Below, piece by piece: positions 1-9,095 of a stretch of DNA of 64,000 nt. The notes under the pieces were generated by a model that was not told the DNA's origin, made no database searches, and saw only the letters and a program-made list of their open reading frames with translations. Position 1 is the first letter of the stretch. Every line of letters starts with the position of its first letter. Origin of the DNA: an uncultured Hyphomicrobiaceae bacterium (GTDB lineage Bacteria > Pseudomonadota > Alphaproteobacteria > Rhizobiales > CALHAX01); NCBI GenBank assembly GCA_937931785.1, contig CALHAX010000021.1, positions 1 through 64,000 of the forward strand. The letters run 5' to 3'. The translations under genes and the position numbers were made by a program.

Positions 1-1429
1 TTACGGTTTGCGCTCCCGTCGCGACGCCAATCTCCGTGGCATCGTTGGACCCGGTCAAAGTGATGGTGACTTGTTGCGACGCCGAGTTGCTCAAATCGCC
101 ACCGGATGAAGACGGATCTTCGAATACTGTCACGGTGTAGGTCTGGGTGATCGACTCTCCCTCTTTGAGGAAATCAATGTCGCCCTCCGCAACCGTCAAG
201 TCCCATGTCACCACACCTGTGGCTGCGCCAGTTGCGGGCGATGTCAACGACGGCACGAACGTGCCGATGAACGCTCCGCTTGGACCGGTTGCCGAATCAT
301 TCGTTGCGCCGACCAGATGTGAATCCGTATCGAGATCCGTAAAGTCAAATGTGCCCGTCACAGTGACATCAGGTTCGGCATTTTCATCCGCTAAAGGAGA
401 CAAATCCGACCGTTCAGTGATGACTCGTCCGGTTGAGCCCGTGTCCGCAATGATGACCGGATTTTCAGCATCAAGAATGGCACTGTTGCCACTGGCTGAT
501 GCAGTGTTTCCAGCGGTATCGGTAACATCGAATGTGGCAGTGAGTGCGCCATCTGCGAGGCCGGAAATATCGATGCCGGACAACACACCGGCTGTGAGGT
601 CACCCACTCCGATGCCGGACTGTGTGAACGGACCACCGCCGCCAGACGACGTAATCGTCAACACACCTGTGGCGTCGGAATCAAGACCGGCAATGTTTAC
701 GGAGATGCTCTCCGCTTCCGTGTGATCAATGTTCATGTCGACAAACGACACGGCGAGATCGTTACCGACGTCGGCGGTGGTGTCCGTTGTCACTGTATGC
801 GATGCGGAAGCAGGACTCGCATTTCCTGCCGCATCGGTAGCCACGGCCGTGAACACGTTCGTCGTGCCGTTGGACAAGCCGGATGCAGTGATGGCCCAGT
901 CGCCCGAGCCATCCGCAGTGACTGTGCCGATCGACGTGCCATTGTTGAAAATTTCGACAGTGCTGTTGGCTTCCGCTGTGCCGGCGAGAGCCAGTGACGT
1001 GTCATCACTCACACCACCGTCCGCCACAGGGCCCGTCACCGTGCCCGCATCATCCGTGACGCTCACAATTGATGGCGCGGCTGGAGCTGCCGTATCAACG
1101 GTAAAACCTACACTTTGCGTATCAGTTTCTCCATTATTGGCTGTACCGTTGATCGTTATCTCAGCCGTAAATGTCGCGAGGCCTTGAGGGAGTGTGGCAA
1201 GCTGTGCGGGGGTAAACGTAACGGTCCAATTTCCGGAGCTATCCGTTGTCGTCGACGCGCTTACACCACCCACCGTCACTTCTACGGTGTGGCCTACAAT
1301 ACTCTCCCCTGAATTTGGAAAATCATTCGTTGAAATTCCTGAAAGCGTCAAACCTGCCATAACATCAGCGCTGCTCAAATAGCCATCATCGCCGCCGACG
1401 CCCGTTCCTGTGATACCTACAGTAGCCAT
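1..1429 (-). CDS. Large Ig-like/VCBS-repeat surface protein (N-terminal part, cut by window edge)
   Basis: An open minus-strand frame of 476 codons runs from ATG at 1429 to the window edge with no stop. The start follows GGGAGA about 8 nt upstream. The protein is rich in G, S, T, D, N and A. Approximate layout: Ig-like segment (1-110), a second Ig-like segment with a SDDTSLALAGTAEANSTV-type start (111-205), a third (206-310), then a VCBS-type repeat (about 311-476) with DFLKEGESITQTYTVTV and VTITLTGSND. There is no N-terminal signal peptide. Proteins of this type are usually very large adhesins or biofilm proteins exported by a type I system with a C-terminal signal, but that end lies outside the window. 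Family is clear; substrate and export route are inferred. Confidence 0.85.
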   Translation of the reverse strand, partial: MATVGITGTGVGGDDGYLSSADVMAGLTLSGISTNDFPNSGESIVGHTVEVTVGGVSASTTTDSSGNWTVTFTPAQLATLPQGLATFTAEITINGTANNGETDTQSVGFTVDTAAPAAPSIVSVTDDAGTVTGPVADGGVSDDTSLALAGTAEANSTVEIFNNGTSIGTVTADGSGDWAITASGLSNGTTNVFTAVATDAAGNASPASASHTVTTDTTADVGNDLAVSFVDMNIDHTEAESISVNIAGLDSDATGVLTITSSGGGGPFTQSGIGVGDLTAGVLSGIDISGLADGALTATFDVTDTAGNTASASGNSAILDAENPVIIADTGSTGRVITERSDLSPLADENAEPDVTVTGTFDFTDLDTDSHLVGATNDSATGPSGAFIGTFVPSLTSPATGAATGVVTWDLTVAEGDIDFLKEGESITQTYTVTVFEDPSSSGGDLSNSASQQVTITLTGSNDATEIGVATGAQTV

Positions 1430-2113
1430 GACATTTATCTCCCGGGTATGTGAGAGGGGCTGTGCGGCCGCCTCGTAATGTGAAATTCGAATTCGGATTC
1501 AGTTCGTTGACCCACCACCGACAGGTCGAGTTGGGGTGCGCGCCGCCCGTCAGGGGCGTCGCTGCGTGTTCTTGTGTCGTTGTCTTGAGCGGACCGCTAC
1601 GCTATGCGCGGCAGGCCGTTTCCAAAGTGAATCGGGACCTCTGGCCCGGGCAGTCATATTGATAATAAAAACGTCCTGTTCCGGACTTTCTACGATTTAA
1701 AAATGGACGCAAACCAAGCCCTCCCACCTGCATTTCTGTGCGCGTATCGGGTTGCCAAAAAAGATCTGCATGCCGACATACGCCACACCTACCAAACTAC
1801 GGCTTATACGTAGCGTAGAACAGGTTGCTGATACGAGTCCCCCCCCATTTGGGGGGGAGGTAATGTTTTTTAGCACGTTTGAGCAAAAATTTTCTGCACA
1901 CACACAACTTGCAACGCCGCAACGCTTTGCCCATTTGGGGACTGAAGCGCATCTAAATAAAATGGCCGTGCGGTGCGATTCTCCAAGTGCCCGCACCAGG
2001 TTTCGAGAGTGCCTGTTCAAGGTCAGACATCCCCTGGAACTGGCCTGCCTCTTTCCTTGTTACGTCAGGTAGGAGACTGTCAGGCGTCACATTTTTCCGC
2101 ATCCCAACCGCTC
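1430..2113. other. Intergenic region of about 680 bp with no supported gene
   Basis: It lies between the adhesin start and the 3' end of the ABC permease gene, so it should hold the adhesin promoter. AT-rich patches occur around 1660-1710 and 1860-1890. Short open frames on both strands (for example 1697-2020 and 1752-2072) overlap each other, lack recognisable motifs and have no convincing ribosome sites. The only strong structure is the C-run/G-run hairpin near 1840. Confidence 0.6.
1840..1857. repeat. Homopolymeric hairpin C7-ATTT-G7
   Basis: Seven C (1840-1846, inside a run of eight from 1839) face seven G (1851-1857) across the loop ATTT. On the plus strand a T6 run follows at 1866-1871, 8 nt after the stem. 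That resembles an intrinsic terminator, but no plus-strand gene ends here. On the minus strand, downstream of the ABC genes, no T-run follows. The structure is seen directly; its role is unknown. Confidence 0.7.
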
Positions 2114-3643
2114 TTATGACTTGCGAGGACGCAAATACCAGGCGATGCCGAGAACGCAGAGCGTCAGGCAACCGGGGATGACTGCCAGCCCGTTGCCAGC
2201 AGCCCAAAGGCCGACTGTGCCTGCACAGAGGAGGGTTGCAAACGCTTCGCAGACTGTTGACGTGCGGGATGCCACCTGACGGCGCCGGAAGTTGGCTCGT
2301 TTGGCCTGAGCGCGGAAACACAGCTGGATGAAAATGGCGCACGACGCCGCTGCAACTGCGCCGATGAACGTTACGAATGCGCTCCACACGGACAGCAGCG
2401 CGATCGCCAAGACAAACGGTGTCGCAACCATCACTGCAATCATGAGAACGGCGTTGACCTTGGCAGAGATCATGGCGCGTGGACCAACGGGGGCCGTGGC
2501 CACAAGATCCGGAGCGTCTTCACCCGAGATCGCAAGCCACGCGAGCCCACCGGCAAGTTGTCCAACCGCCATCACAATGACAGGAGCAATAATCGCCGAT
2601 AGCCCGGTCTTGCTTCCGAAACTGACCCAGAGCATCAATGCAGGCGGAACAAGATAGAGCAATTGCATCAGTGTCTGGGATATCAACCACGGATCCCGTG
2701 CGAGCAACTGAAACTCCTTGCGCATGACCGAACGATGCGTGGAGCGGCGCTGAAATGTCGCGCCAGTTGGAACGTGGCTGAATGAATTGTCAGACACACC
2801 GAGCGCCGCAACCACAAGCTTACGAAACTGGTTCGCCCCCCTGAATGCGGCAAATGCGAAGAATAATCCAGACAAGACAAGCATCAGGATGAGAGATGCA
2901 AAATCACCGGACAACGCATGGGCAGGCAGCCAAAGCAGGCTCTCGATACCCGGTGCATTCTCAATTACGACGTCCGAGTTCATGACGGACCAGCGCGACA
3001 TCGTTCCGTAGGAGAAAATTGCGACGACCTGTATTCCTATCAGGAAAGCTGCGCCTACGACGGCTGCGGTGATTTGCGCGACCAACCGCGTCCGTTTCGC
3101 CCCAATGGATCTGAACAACCAAAGGACAGTGAGCACGGCACACGCTGTCGCGACACCTGAAATGGCGAGCACCACGCCATAACCCGCAAGCCAATGTGGT
3201 CCATCAAGATATGCGGCCACGTTTATGAAAGGTGCGACCATCAACCCGGACATCATCGCCGTTGTAATTGCCATGATCGATATGCGTACCGCAAACAGAT
3301 CACGTGAGGAGGCGGGGGATGACAGAATGAGATCGAGATCGTCCCGCGCATAAAATGCGCGTGTTACCGATTCCATCGCCTGCGAAAGCATCATTGTGAA
3401 GGTCAGTAGAACGCCACTTGTCAGCATGACCAAGCGTGTTGTTTCCGTGGGAGCATCTGCCCCGAAGAACGGTTTCGACACCGCGTAGGCCAGGCCATGG
3501 AGTGCGGCGGCGAACACAATCATGCCGACGACAATTGCTCCGTTCTTGAGGGCTCGACCGCCTGACATCAGCGCAGCCCAGTCCCGCCACGCCAGGTTCA
3601 GTTCATGACGTACAAACCAGGAGAGAGAAGCAACACCGGTCAC
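2114..3643 (-). CDS. ABC exporter membrane subunit
   Basis: A 509-aa integral membrane protein with many hydrophobic segments (for example around residues 35-60, 80-95, 135-160, 165-185 and 205-230, with more in the C-terminal half). It starts inside the stop of the upstream ATPase gene (ATGA overlap, 3640-3643), so the two are translationally coupled and should form one transporter. It resembles ABC-2-type export permeases more than importers, and no binding-protein gene is near. The substrate cannot be told from the sequence. Confidence 0.75.
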   Translation of the reverse strand: MTGVASLSWFVRHELNLAWRDWAALMSGGRALKNGAIVVGMIVFAAALHGLAYAVSKPFFGADAPTETTRLVMLTSGVLLTFTMMLSQAMESVTRAFYARDDLDLILSSPASSRDLFAVRISIMAITTAMMSGLMVAPFINVAAYLDGPHWLAGYGVVLAISGVATACAVLTVLWLFRSIGAKRTRLVAQITAAVVGAAFLIGIQVVAIFSYGTMSRWSVMNSDVVIENAPGIESLLWLPAHALSGDFASLILMLVLSGLFFAFAAFRGANQFRKLVVAALGVSDNSFSHVPTGATFQRRSTHRSVMRKEFQLLARDPWLISQTLMQLLYLVPPALMLWVSFGSKTGLSAIIAPVIVMAVGQLAGGLAWLAISGEDAPDLVATAPVGPRAMISAKVNAVLMIAVMVATPFVLAIALLSVWSAFVTFIGAVAAASCAIFIQLCFRAQAKRANFRRRQVASRTSTVCEAFATLLCAGTVGLWAAGNGLAVIPGCLTLCVLGIAWYLRPRKS

Positions 3644-4413
3644 GCTGCTATTCCGTCCGTTGCAACTCTCGCGATCCCATCATCTACGAGGTTCAGGAAA
3701 ATCTCCTCAAGATTGGTATCGCTCCGACCTGACGTCTGGCGGAGTTCGTCCAGTGTCCCTTCTGCGATCAATTCACCTCTGGCAATGACGCCAATGCGTG
3801 CCGCCATACGTTCGGCCACTTCAAGGATGTGCGTTGTCATGATCACCGTAACACCGCCCGCAACCAGATCCGTCAACACGGATTTGACCCGACGTGATGA
3901 TCCTGCATCGAGCCCGGTGAGCGGTTCGTCGAGGATGATAAGTTGCGGTTCGTGGATCAGTGCGCCAGCAAGCGCAACTTTCTGACGCATGCCTTTCGAG
4001 AACCCCTGGCAGCGTTGATGTACGTGATCCTCGAGACCGAGTTGGGTCATTAGCTCATCGGCCTTGTAGCGGGCCAGATCGCGATCCATGTCCCACAAGC
4101 CTGCAACGAATTCGAGATACTCGAGTGGTGTGAGCTTGTCGTACACCATTGGTTCGTCAGGAACCCAGGCGAGCAAACGTTTCGCGTCGACGGGATGGCG
4201 TTGGGCATCAATGCCACAAACCCTGATCTCACCGGCGTCCGGTTGGAGCAGACCTGCAACCATACGCAAGGTCGTGGTCTTGCCTGCGCCATTGGGCCCA
4301 AGAAGAGCATAGAACTCACCCACATTGATTGTAAGTGAGAGATCGTTCACTGCAGGAGTGGTGAATGACTTGTGGAGGTTTATAATTTCAAGAGCGTGAG
4401 AACGTTCGTGCAT
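3640..4413 (-). CDS. ABC transporter ATP-binding protein
   Basis: A 257-aa ATPase of the CcmA/DrrA export type. Walker A GPNGAGKTTT lies near residue 39, the signature QGFSKGMRQKVALAGAL near 138, and Walker B with D-loop LIILDEPLTGLDAG near 157, followed by the switch His in TTHILE. It is the first gene of a two-gene operon and overlaps the permease start by 4 bp. It should hydrolyse ATP at the inner membrane to drive export of an unidentified substrate. Confidence 0.92.
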   Translation of the reverse strand: MHERSHALEIINLHKSFTTPAVNDLSLTINVGEFYALLGPNGAGKTTTLRMVAGLLQPDAGEIRVCGIDAQRHPVDAKRLLAWVPDEPMVYDKLTPLEYLEFVAGLWDMDRDLARYKADELMTQLGLEDHVHQRCQGFSKGMRQKVALAGALIHEPQLIILDEPLTGLDAGSSRRVKSVLTDLVAGGVTVIMTTHILEVAERMAARIGVIARGELIAEGTLDELRQTSGRSDTNLEEIFLNLVDDGIARVATDGIAA

Positions 4414-4668
4414 CGGATACCCGGACCGTTACAAGGTGAGACGAGAAACAACACGATGTTCATAGATGTCTTGTTTCCGTTCGACTTTACACAACGGCCG
4501 TTTATCTACGGTGAATGCCGACATATTTTATTGGCACACTGGATTGTCTATGCGACGCCTTGACCGGGGCGAGTTTCGACCCTGCCTCTGCTCCAAACGC
4601 TGTCGGAATTGCATTGACACCACCGTCATCCTGGACACAACGGGCCCGCTGGTCAGGGAAGCAAAATT
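4414..4668. other. Intergenic DNA between the ABC ATPase start and tRNA-His
   Basis: About 255 bp with no supported gene. It is upstream of the ABC operon and downstream of the tRNA, so it may contain the ABC promoter. Short open frames here (such as 4515-4718) run into the tRNA and are not credible. Confidence 0.5.
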
Positions 4669-4745
4669 TGGTACCGCCTCTCCGGATTGAACGGAGGACC
4701 TCTAGATCCACAATCTAGCGCTCTAACCAACTGAGCTAAGGCGGC
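4669..4745 (-). tRNA. tRNA-His (GTG)
   Basis: A 77-nt cloverleaf with encoded CCA. The acceptor stem GCCGCCT/AGGCGGT includes a G1-U72 wobble. The D arm begins GCTCAGTTGG. The anticodon stem CTAGA/TCTAG holds loop TTGTGGA (anticodon GTG), and the T arm contains TTCAATC. The base before G1 is T and the discriminator base is A, so the universal bacterial G-1:C73 pair is absent. Loss of G-1/C73 with a matching divergent HisRS is established for a clade of alphaproteobacteria and is a useful taxonomic marker here. Confidence 0.95.
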
Positions 4746-4784
4746 ACATCCGGCTGGCGTATCACCGAACCGAGGCGGCGTTGT

Positions 4785-4801
4785 CAGGCGAAATGCGCCT
4801 G
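4785..4801 (-). terminator. Short hairpin between the phasin gene and tRNA-His
   Basis: Inverted repeat CAGGCG/CGCCTG with a 5-nt loop, about 50 nt after the phasin stop. There is no T-run, so an intrinsic terminator role is only possible. Confidence 0.25.
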
Positions 4802-4848
4802 TCGTCAAGGCCAGCGACACAGATAACTGCGTCGAGACGTTTCGTCAG

Positions 4849-5241
4849 CTATTTTTTACGAGTTTTCTTGGCCGTGTCCTGAGCCTTACCGGCCAATTTC
4901 GTCATCGCTTCGGTCATGGCCTGTGTTTGCTCAACATAGGCCTTCATCTGTGACTGGGCATACTCCTGCTGGATGCGCAATGCTTCCGTCATGTCGCCAG
5001 CCTGTGAAATGCGGGTGGCGAAGTCGAAACTTGCCTCCATGTTTTCTTCAGCGAAATCCAGGGCCTTGCGCTGCAGGCGATCCGTACCAGATGCAACAGG
5101 ACCGGTTGCCGTTGGCGTGAGAGCTTGCGCTTTCTTGGTCATATCCATGAAGCGCTCATAGGCCTCACGCGCCTGATCGATGTTGCGTTCAGCAATATCA
5201 CGCATACTTTGAGGAATCTCGAATCCGGACTTGTCTGCCAT
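4849..5241 (-). CDS. Phasin family protein
   Basis: A 130-aa helical protein starting MADKSGFEIP. The start at 5241 is preferred over an upstream in-frame ATG at 5253 because GGAGG (5247-5251) sits 5 nt before it. The family signature region is residues 9-40 (IPQSMRDIAERNIDQAREAYERF) and the tail is rich in K, T, A and Q, as in phasins. Phasins coat polyhydroxyalkanoate granules and control their size. No PHA synthase is in the window; a secreted depolymerase-like esterase lies at 12 kb but is not linked. Confidence 0.85.
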   Translation of the reverse strand: MADKSGFEIPQSMRDIAERNIDQAREAYERFMDMTKKAQALTPTATGPVASGTDRLQRKALDFAEENMEASFDFATRISQAGDMTEALRIQQEYAQSQMKAYVEQTQAMTEAMTKLAGKAQDTAKKTRKK

Positions 5242-5470
5242 TGGAACCTCCATTTTCCTGTATGATACGCAGGAGCAACATCACACGTCCAGCTTGCTGC
5301 GCGTTTACGACAGTTTCGAATTCTGCTGACGAATCCCACACATGCGTCGAAAAGTTGCTAACCAATAGCCGTGAGTTGTATGCGCTTTTTGATTGCACCA
5401 CCATGTCCAGACTGAGCAATGTGCGCCTGAAAACAACGGCTTGACGCTAGTATTCGAGATGTGACGCCCC

Positions 5471-7036
5471 TTGACGGACAACTTTTCCCAGCTTCCAGAC
5501 GCCTCGGCATCGCTCGTACAGCCGTTCGAGGGCGCCCGTGCGTTCGAGGATTTACCCTATCCCGTGTTCGTCTGGGATAGCGATCTTGGTGGATTCGTGT
5601 GGGCCAATGCGGCTGGCCTTGAGCGCTGGGGCGCTCTCAGCCTTGCATCATTTCGTGCCAGTCGTCTGGATCGGGCCATGCCCGCAATGCTTAAGCTGAA
5701 GGATCTTTGCGCGGCGGCATTGCCGGTCGAAGGTGTGACACAAACCCTGACCTTCTGGACGCCACGTGGGGCAGCCCGCATGGCCTGCCGCTGTCGACCG
5801 ATCGATCTTGGTGATGACGGACATGGCCTTGTGATTGAGGCTGCCGATGAAAATTCCGGGCTGGTCGAATGCCGTGGCCGCGCCCCGGCTCCCGTTCGCC
5901 TTCGACCTGCTGCCCGAACCGCCCACGCCCCGAACGATCGAGGGCAAGACCGCATCCGAACAATGCTCCCCAGCACCACACCAAAACGGGTGGCTGGTTT
6001 CCTGAACGGTGAAGGTGGGGGGGACACGACTGCCGCAACAACAGCAGAGCCCAACATGCCTGCACCAACGCCCGACGATCATCTGGCCATGCAGGAAATT
6101 GCGCGCATGCTTGGCCGACCGAGCACAAAAGACAGGGAAGATCTTTCCCTACCAACGACTTCCCATCTCAACGGACTCGAAGCGGGAACCTCCGGCATTG
6201 TTCCCCCCGTTGGTGCGGAGCTGCGTAAAGTGACCGAAGTTCTGGCAAAACGTACAAGCACTGCAGTCGAGCAGACACTGACGGTAGAAACTTCTATTGA
6301 GCCAAATACTCCATCGTCGGATACAGCCGGAATGCAGTTCGACACATTGAACCATGAACTCCGCACACCTCTGAATTCGATTATTGGGTTTGCCGAGATG
6401 ATGCACCGTGAGCAGCTTGGCCCGATCGGCAATGACCGATACAAGGAATATGCAGGTGATATTCTTGACAGTGCCCGCCACGCCCTCAACCTGATCAACG
6501 ATCTTCTGGATGCATCGCGTGTGCGCGCCGGACATCTCGATGTGGTGCCCGAGGAAATCAATGTCCCCGAGTTGCTCGACCGTGTCGTTGCCTTGACCGC
6601 ACCCCAAGCACAGGCTGCATCCGTCAAAGTTGTTTGCGGATACCCGGACCGCATGCCGCCACTTCATGCCGATACACGCGCCCTGCGTCAGATCTTACTG
6701 AACATTCTGACCAATGCCTTCAAGTTCACGCCAGCCGGAGGGCATGTGTTCGTCTCCGCACGCCAAAGCAATACGGAGTTCATCATCGACATTCGTGATA
6801 CCGGGATCGGCATGACGGACGAACAGATCGCGGATGCAATGAAGCTCTGGGTCAGGAACAATGGGTCGGGTCATCCACCGTCCGCTCCTGCTGGATCGGG
6901 GCTCGGACTCCCCCTCGTCAAAGCTTTAACAGAAGCCATGGCGGGCGAACTGGAGATTACATCTGCGCCTGGCGAAGGCACCTGCGTGACCGTTCGCCTG
7001 CCGGCAGAGCCCAACTTGGCAGTGACCGGAACTTGA
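5471..7036 (+). CDS. PAS-domain sensor histidine kinase
   Basis: 521 aa, starting at TTG (5471); an in-frame stop at 5462 rules out a longer form. The N-terminal PAS-like region includes ALEDLPYPVFVWD-type residues (about 24-100). A low-complexity linker (about 130-280) leads to HisKA with His295 in NHELRTPLN, then HATPase_c with N box NILTNAFKFTP, G1 DTGIGM and G2 GSGLGLPLV. No membrane segment is seen, so it is probably cytoplasmic. No response regulator is adjacent. It resembles cell-cycle or redox PAS kinases of alphaproteobacteria; the signal is unknown. The gene is divergent from the phasin gene. Confidence 0.88.
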   Translation: MTDNFSQLPDASASLVQPFEGARAFEDLPYPVFVWDSDLGGFVWANAAGLERWGALSLASFRASRLDRAMPAMLKLKDLCAAALPVEGVTQTLTFWTPRGAARMACRCRPIDLGDDGHGLVIEAADENSGLVECRGRAPAPVRLRPAARTAHAPNDRGQDRIRTMLPSTTPKRVAGFLNGEGGGDTTAATTAEPNMPAPTPDDHLAMQEIARMLGRPSTKDREDLSLPTTSHLNGLEAGTSGIVPPVGAELRKVTEVLAKRTSTAVEQTLTVETSIEPNTPSSDTAGMQFDTLNHELRTPLNSIIGFAEMMHREQLGPIGNDRYKEYAGDILDSARHALNLINDLLDASRVRAGHLDVVPEEINVPELLDRVVALTAPQAQAASVKVVCGYPDRMPPLHADTRALRQILLNILTNAFKFTPAGGHVFVSARQSNTEFIIDIRDTGIGMTDEQIADAMKLWVRNNGSGHPPSAPAGSGLGLPLVKALTEAMAGELEITSAPGEGTCVTVRLPAEPNLAVTGT

Positions 7037-7321
7037 CACGCTCAAGCGACGCCGCGCATCTGATCCCGTATGCGATATCTGGTCTCAACCACTCGGATTG
7101 AGGCTCTGGTTCATTGGAGTGATCTCATTGGTATCGTTTTCCCGTGGTTGCGTCATCTTGTGCCTCGTTGCGCGTTGCCATTGACGACACTTCTGCTGAT
7201 GTTCGGTGTCGATACGGGTGCGCTCCTGATCAGAACGGAGACCATGCAACCTGCGCTCATAGCTGGCGCTATCGAGGACAGATCTTGTGACACCACAATC
7301 CAACCCTGAAAAGGATTATAA

Positions 7322-8233
7322 ATGAGCAACTCCGGACGCATTGCAATTCTTGGCCTCGGCTCCATGGGACTTGGCATGGCACGCTCGGCATATGCTGCCG
7401 GGTTGGATATTATAGGCTATGATACATTCGCCGGATCACGAACCGCCTTCGCGGACGACGGTGGCAAGGTTTCTGACAATCTGCGAGATGCGGTCGCAGG
7501 CCGTGACATCATTATGTGCGTGGTGGTCAACGCAGAGCAGACAGAAAGTATCTTGTTCGGGGCAGACGGTATTGCCAAACATCTACCAAAGGGTGCCGTG
7601 TTTGCCGGGTGCAGCACGATGCCTCCAGCAACTGTGATTGATCTGGCGGCGCGTCTCTCGAAACATGACGTGCATTATCTTGATGCACCGATGAGCGGCG
7701 GGCCGGTTAAAGCAGGAGAAGGCGCGTTGACGTTCATGGCGTCGGGAACGCCGGAAGCGTTCGAAACGGCTCAACCTGCGATCGATGCGATGGCGGAAAA
7801 AATCTATCGACTGGGCGATGCAGCAGGGCAAGGTTCGTCCATGAAGATGATCAACCAGTTGCTCGCCGGTGTGCATATCGCGACGGCCTGTGAAGCCATG
7901 AGCCTTGCCGTGCGCATGGGGCTGGAGCCACGGGACGTTTACGACGTGATCACCAATGCAGCGGGTAATTCGTGGATGTTCGAGAACCGGGTGCCACACA
8001 TTCTGGATGGTGACTATTCGCCTAAAAGTGCCGTCAATATCTTCACCAAGGATCTGGGTATCGTCACGGACACAGGACGAGCAAATGATTTCCCGCTCCC
8101 GATGGCTAGCCAGGCCCTGCAGATGTTCACAATGGCGGCTTCAGCGGGCATGGGTGCTGATGATGATGCGTCGGTTGCGCGAGTCTATGCCGCGCTCAGC
8201 GGACTCTCATTGCCGGGCGCGAAGGACACATAA
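7322..8233 (+). CDS. 3-hydroxyisobutyrate dehydrogenase family oxidoreductase
   Basis: 303 aa, preceded by AAGGA 6 nt upstream of ATG. The Rossmann motif GLGSMG is at 11-16, the substrate-binding DAPMSGGP at 121-128 and the catalytic Lys175 in SSMKMINQL. The family includes tartronate-semialdehyde reductase and L-threonate dehydrogenase (LtnD). The next gene, 1 nt downstream, encodes a hydroxypyruvate-isomerase-like protein, a pairing typical of both glyoxylate/hydroxypyruvate and C4 tetronate catabolism. No tetronate kinase (OtnK) or aldolase (OtnC) is nearby, so the substrate stays open. Confidence 0.88.
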   Translation: MSNSGRIAILGLGSMGLGMARSAYAAGLDIIGYDTFAGSRTAFADDGGKVSDNLRDAVAGRDIIMCVVVNAEQTESILFGADGIAKHLPKGAVFAGCSTMPPATVIDLAARLSKHDVHYLDAPMSGGPVKAGEGALTFMASGTPEAFETAQPAIDAMAEKIYRLGDAAGQGSSMKMINQLLAGVHIATACEAMSLAVRMGLEPRDVYDVITNAAGNSWMFENRVPHILDGDYSPKSAVNIFTKDLGIVTDTGRANDFPLPMASQALQMFTMAASAGMGADDDASVARVYAALSGLSLPGAKDT

Positions 8234-8234
8234 C

Positions 8235-8996
8235 ATGCCACGCTTTGCCGCCAATCTGACGATGATGTTTACCGAGGTGCCATTTCTCGAACGCTTCAAG
8301 GCTGCTGCAGATGCGGGTTTCAGGGCTGTAGAGTGCATCTTCCTCTACGACCATGCGCCCGAAGCCATTGCCACGCTATTGCAGGACCACAATCTTGAAA
8401 TGGTGCTGATGAATTCGCCACATGGAGACTGGAACTCTGGCGAACGTGGTTTAGCGGCGCTCGAGGGACGAAAGAGCGACTTTCGCGCAGCGGTGGAACG
8501 AGTCTTCCCGCTTGCTGAAGCGACGGGATGCCGTCGGTATCATGTCATGCCGGGATTATGCGAGCCGAACGAGGATGCGCTGGATCGGTACAAGGCAAAT
8601 ATCCGCTGGGCCGGAGAACGGTTTGCAGAACATGGTCTGGAGGTTCTGCTTGAGCCAATCAACCGGCGTGACATACCCGGGTTCATGCTGCATGATTTCG
8701 GCCTTGCAGCACAAGTGATCAAAGACGTCGATCTTCCGAATGTGCGGTTACAGTTCGATGTCTATCATCGGCAGGTTCTTCACGGCGATATCGTGCGCGG
8801 CCTCGAAACGCTGATGCCACTGATCAGCCATGTTCAGATTGCGGACGTTCCGGAGCGCCATGAGCCTGGAACGGGCGAGATCAATTTCTCGCGCGTATTC
8901 GCGAGTCTGGACGAATTGGGTTATGATGGCTGGGTCGGGTGTGAATATCGACCGCAAGGTGCGACGAGAGATGGCCTGGGCTGGATACCTTCCTGA
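8235..8996 (+). CDS. Hydroxypyruvate isomerase / 2-oxo-tetronate isomerase-like protein
   Basis: 253 aa, a TIM-barrel sugar-isomerase fold. The likely ATG at 8235 is 1 nt after the upstream stop. The paired catalytic Glu of the Hyi family are present: Glu140 in LLEPINRRD and Glu237 in CEYRP, with metal or substrate residues around QFDVYHRQ (173-180) and HVQIADVP (199-206). It should interconvert a 2-oxo acid with its semialdehyde and feed or receive substrate from the co-transcribed dehydrogenase. A longer in-frame reading from 7956 overlaps the previous gene and is rejected. Confidence 0.85.
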   Translation: MPRFAANLTMMFTEVPFLERFKAAADAGFRAVECIFLYDHAPEAIATLLQDHNLEMVLMNSPHGDWNSGERGLAALEGRKSDFRAAVERVFPLAEATGCRRYHVMPGLCEPNEDALDRYKANIRWAGERFAEHGLEVLLEPINRRDIPGFMLHDFGLAAQVIKDVDLPNVRLQFDVYHRQVLHGDIVRGLETLMPLISHVQIADVPERHEPGTGEINFSRVFASLDELGYDGWVGCEYRPQGATRDGLGWIPS

Positions 8997-9095
8997 GCAT
9001 ATTGCGCACATTGCTCTGGTGCGTCCAATGACGGACATACCGCCGCGTTATTTTGAACGGCCAACAGTCGGTTCGACGACACCAAGGAGATCACT

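Noticed and set aside
147-725. Plus-strand 192-aa open frame
   Set aside because: It is antisense to the Ig-like/VCBS gene, whose minus frame has clear domain repeats; the plus frame is a codon-bias shadow.
1697-2072. Short open frames in the 1.4-2.1 kb gap
   Set aside because: They overlap each other on opposite strands, cross the C7/G7 hairpin and have no domain or ribosome-site support.
4515-4718. 67-aa plus-strand open frame
   Set aside because: It runs into the tRNA-His gene on the opposite strand and shows no homology-like pattern.
7070-7309. 79-aa open frame between the kinase and dehydrogenase genes
   Set aside because: A hydrophobic stretch is present, but there is no ribosome site, no signal peptide pattern and no known family.
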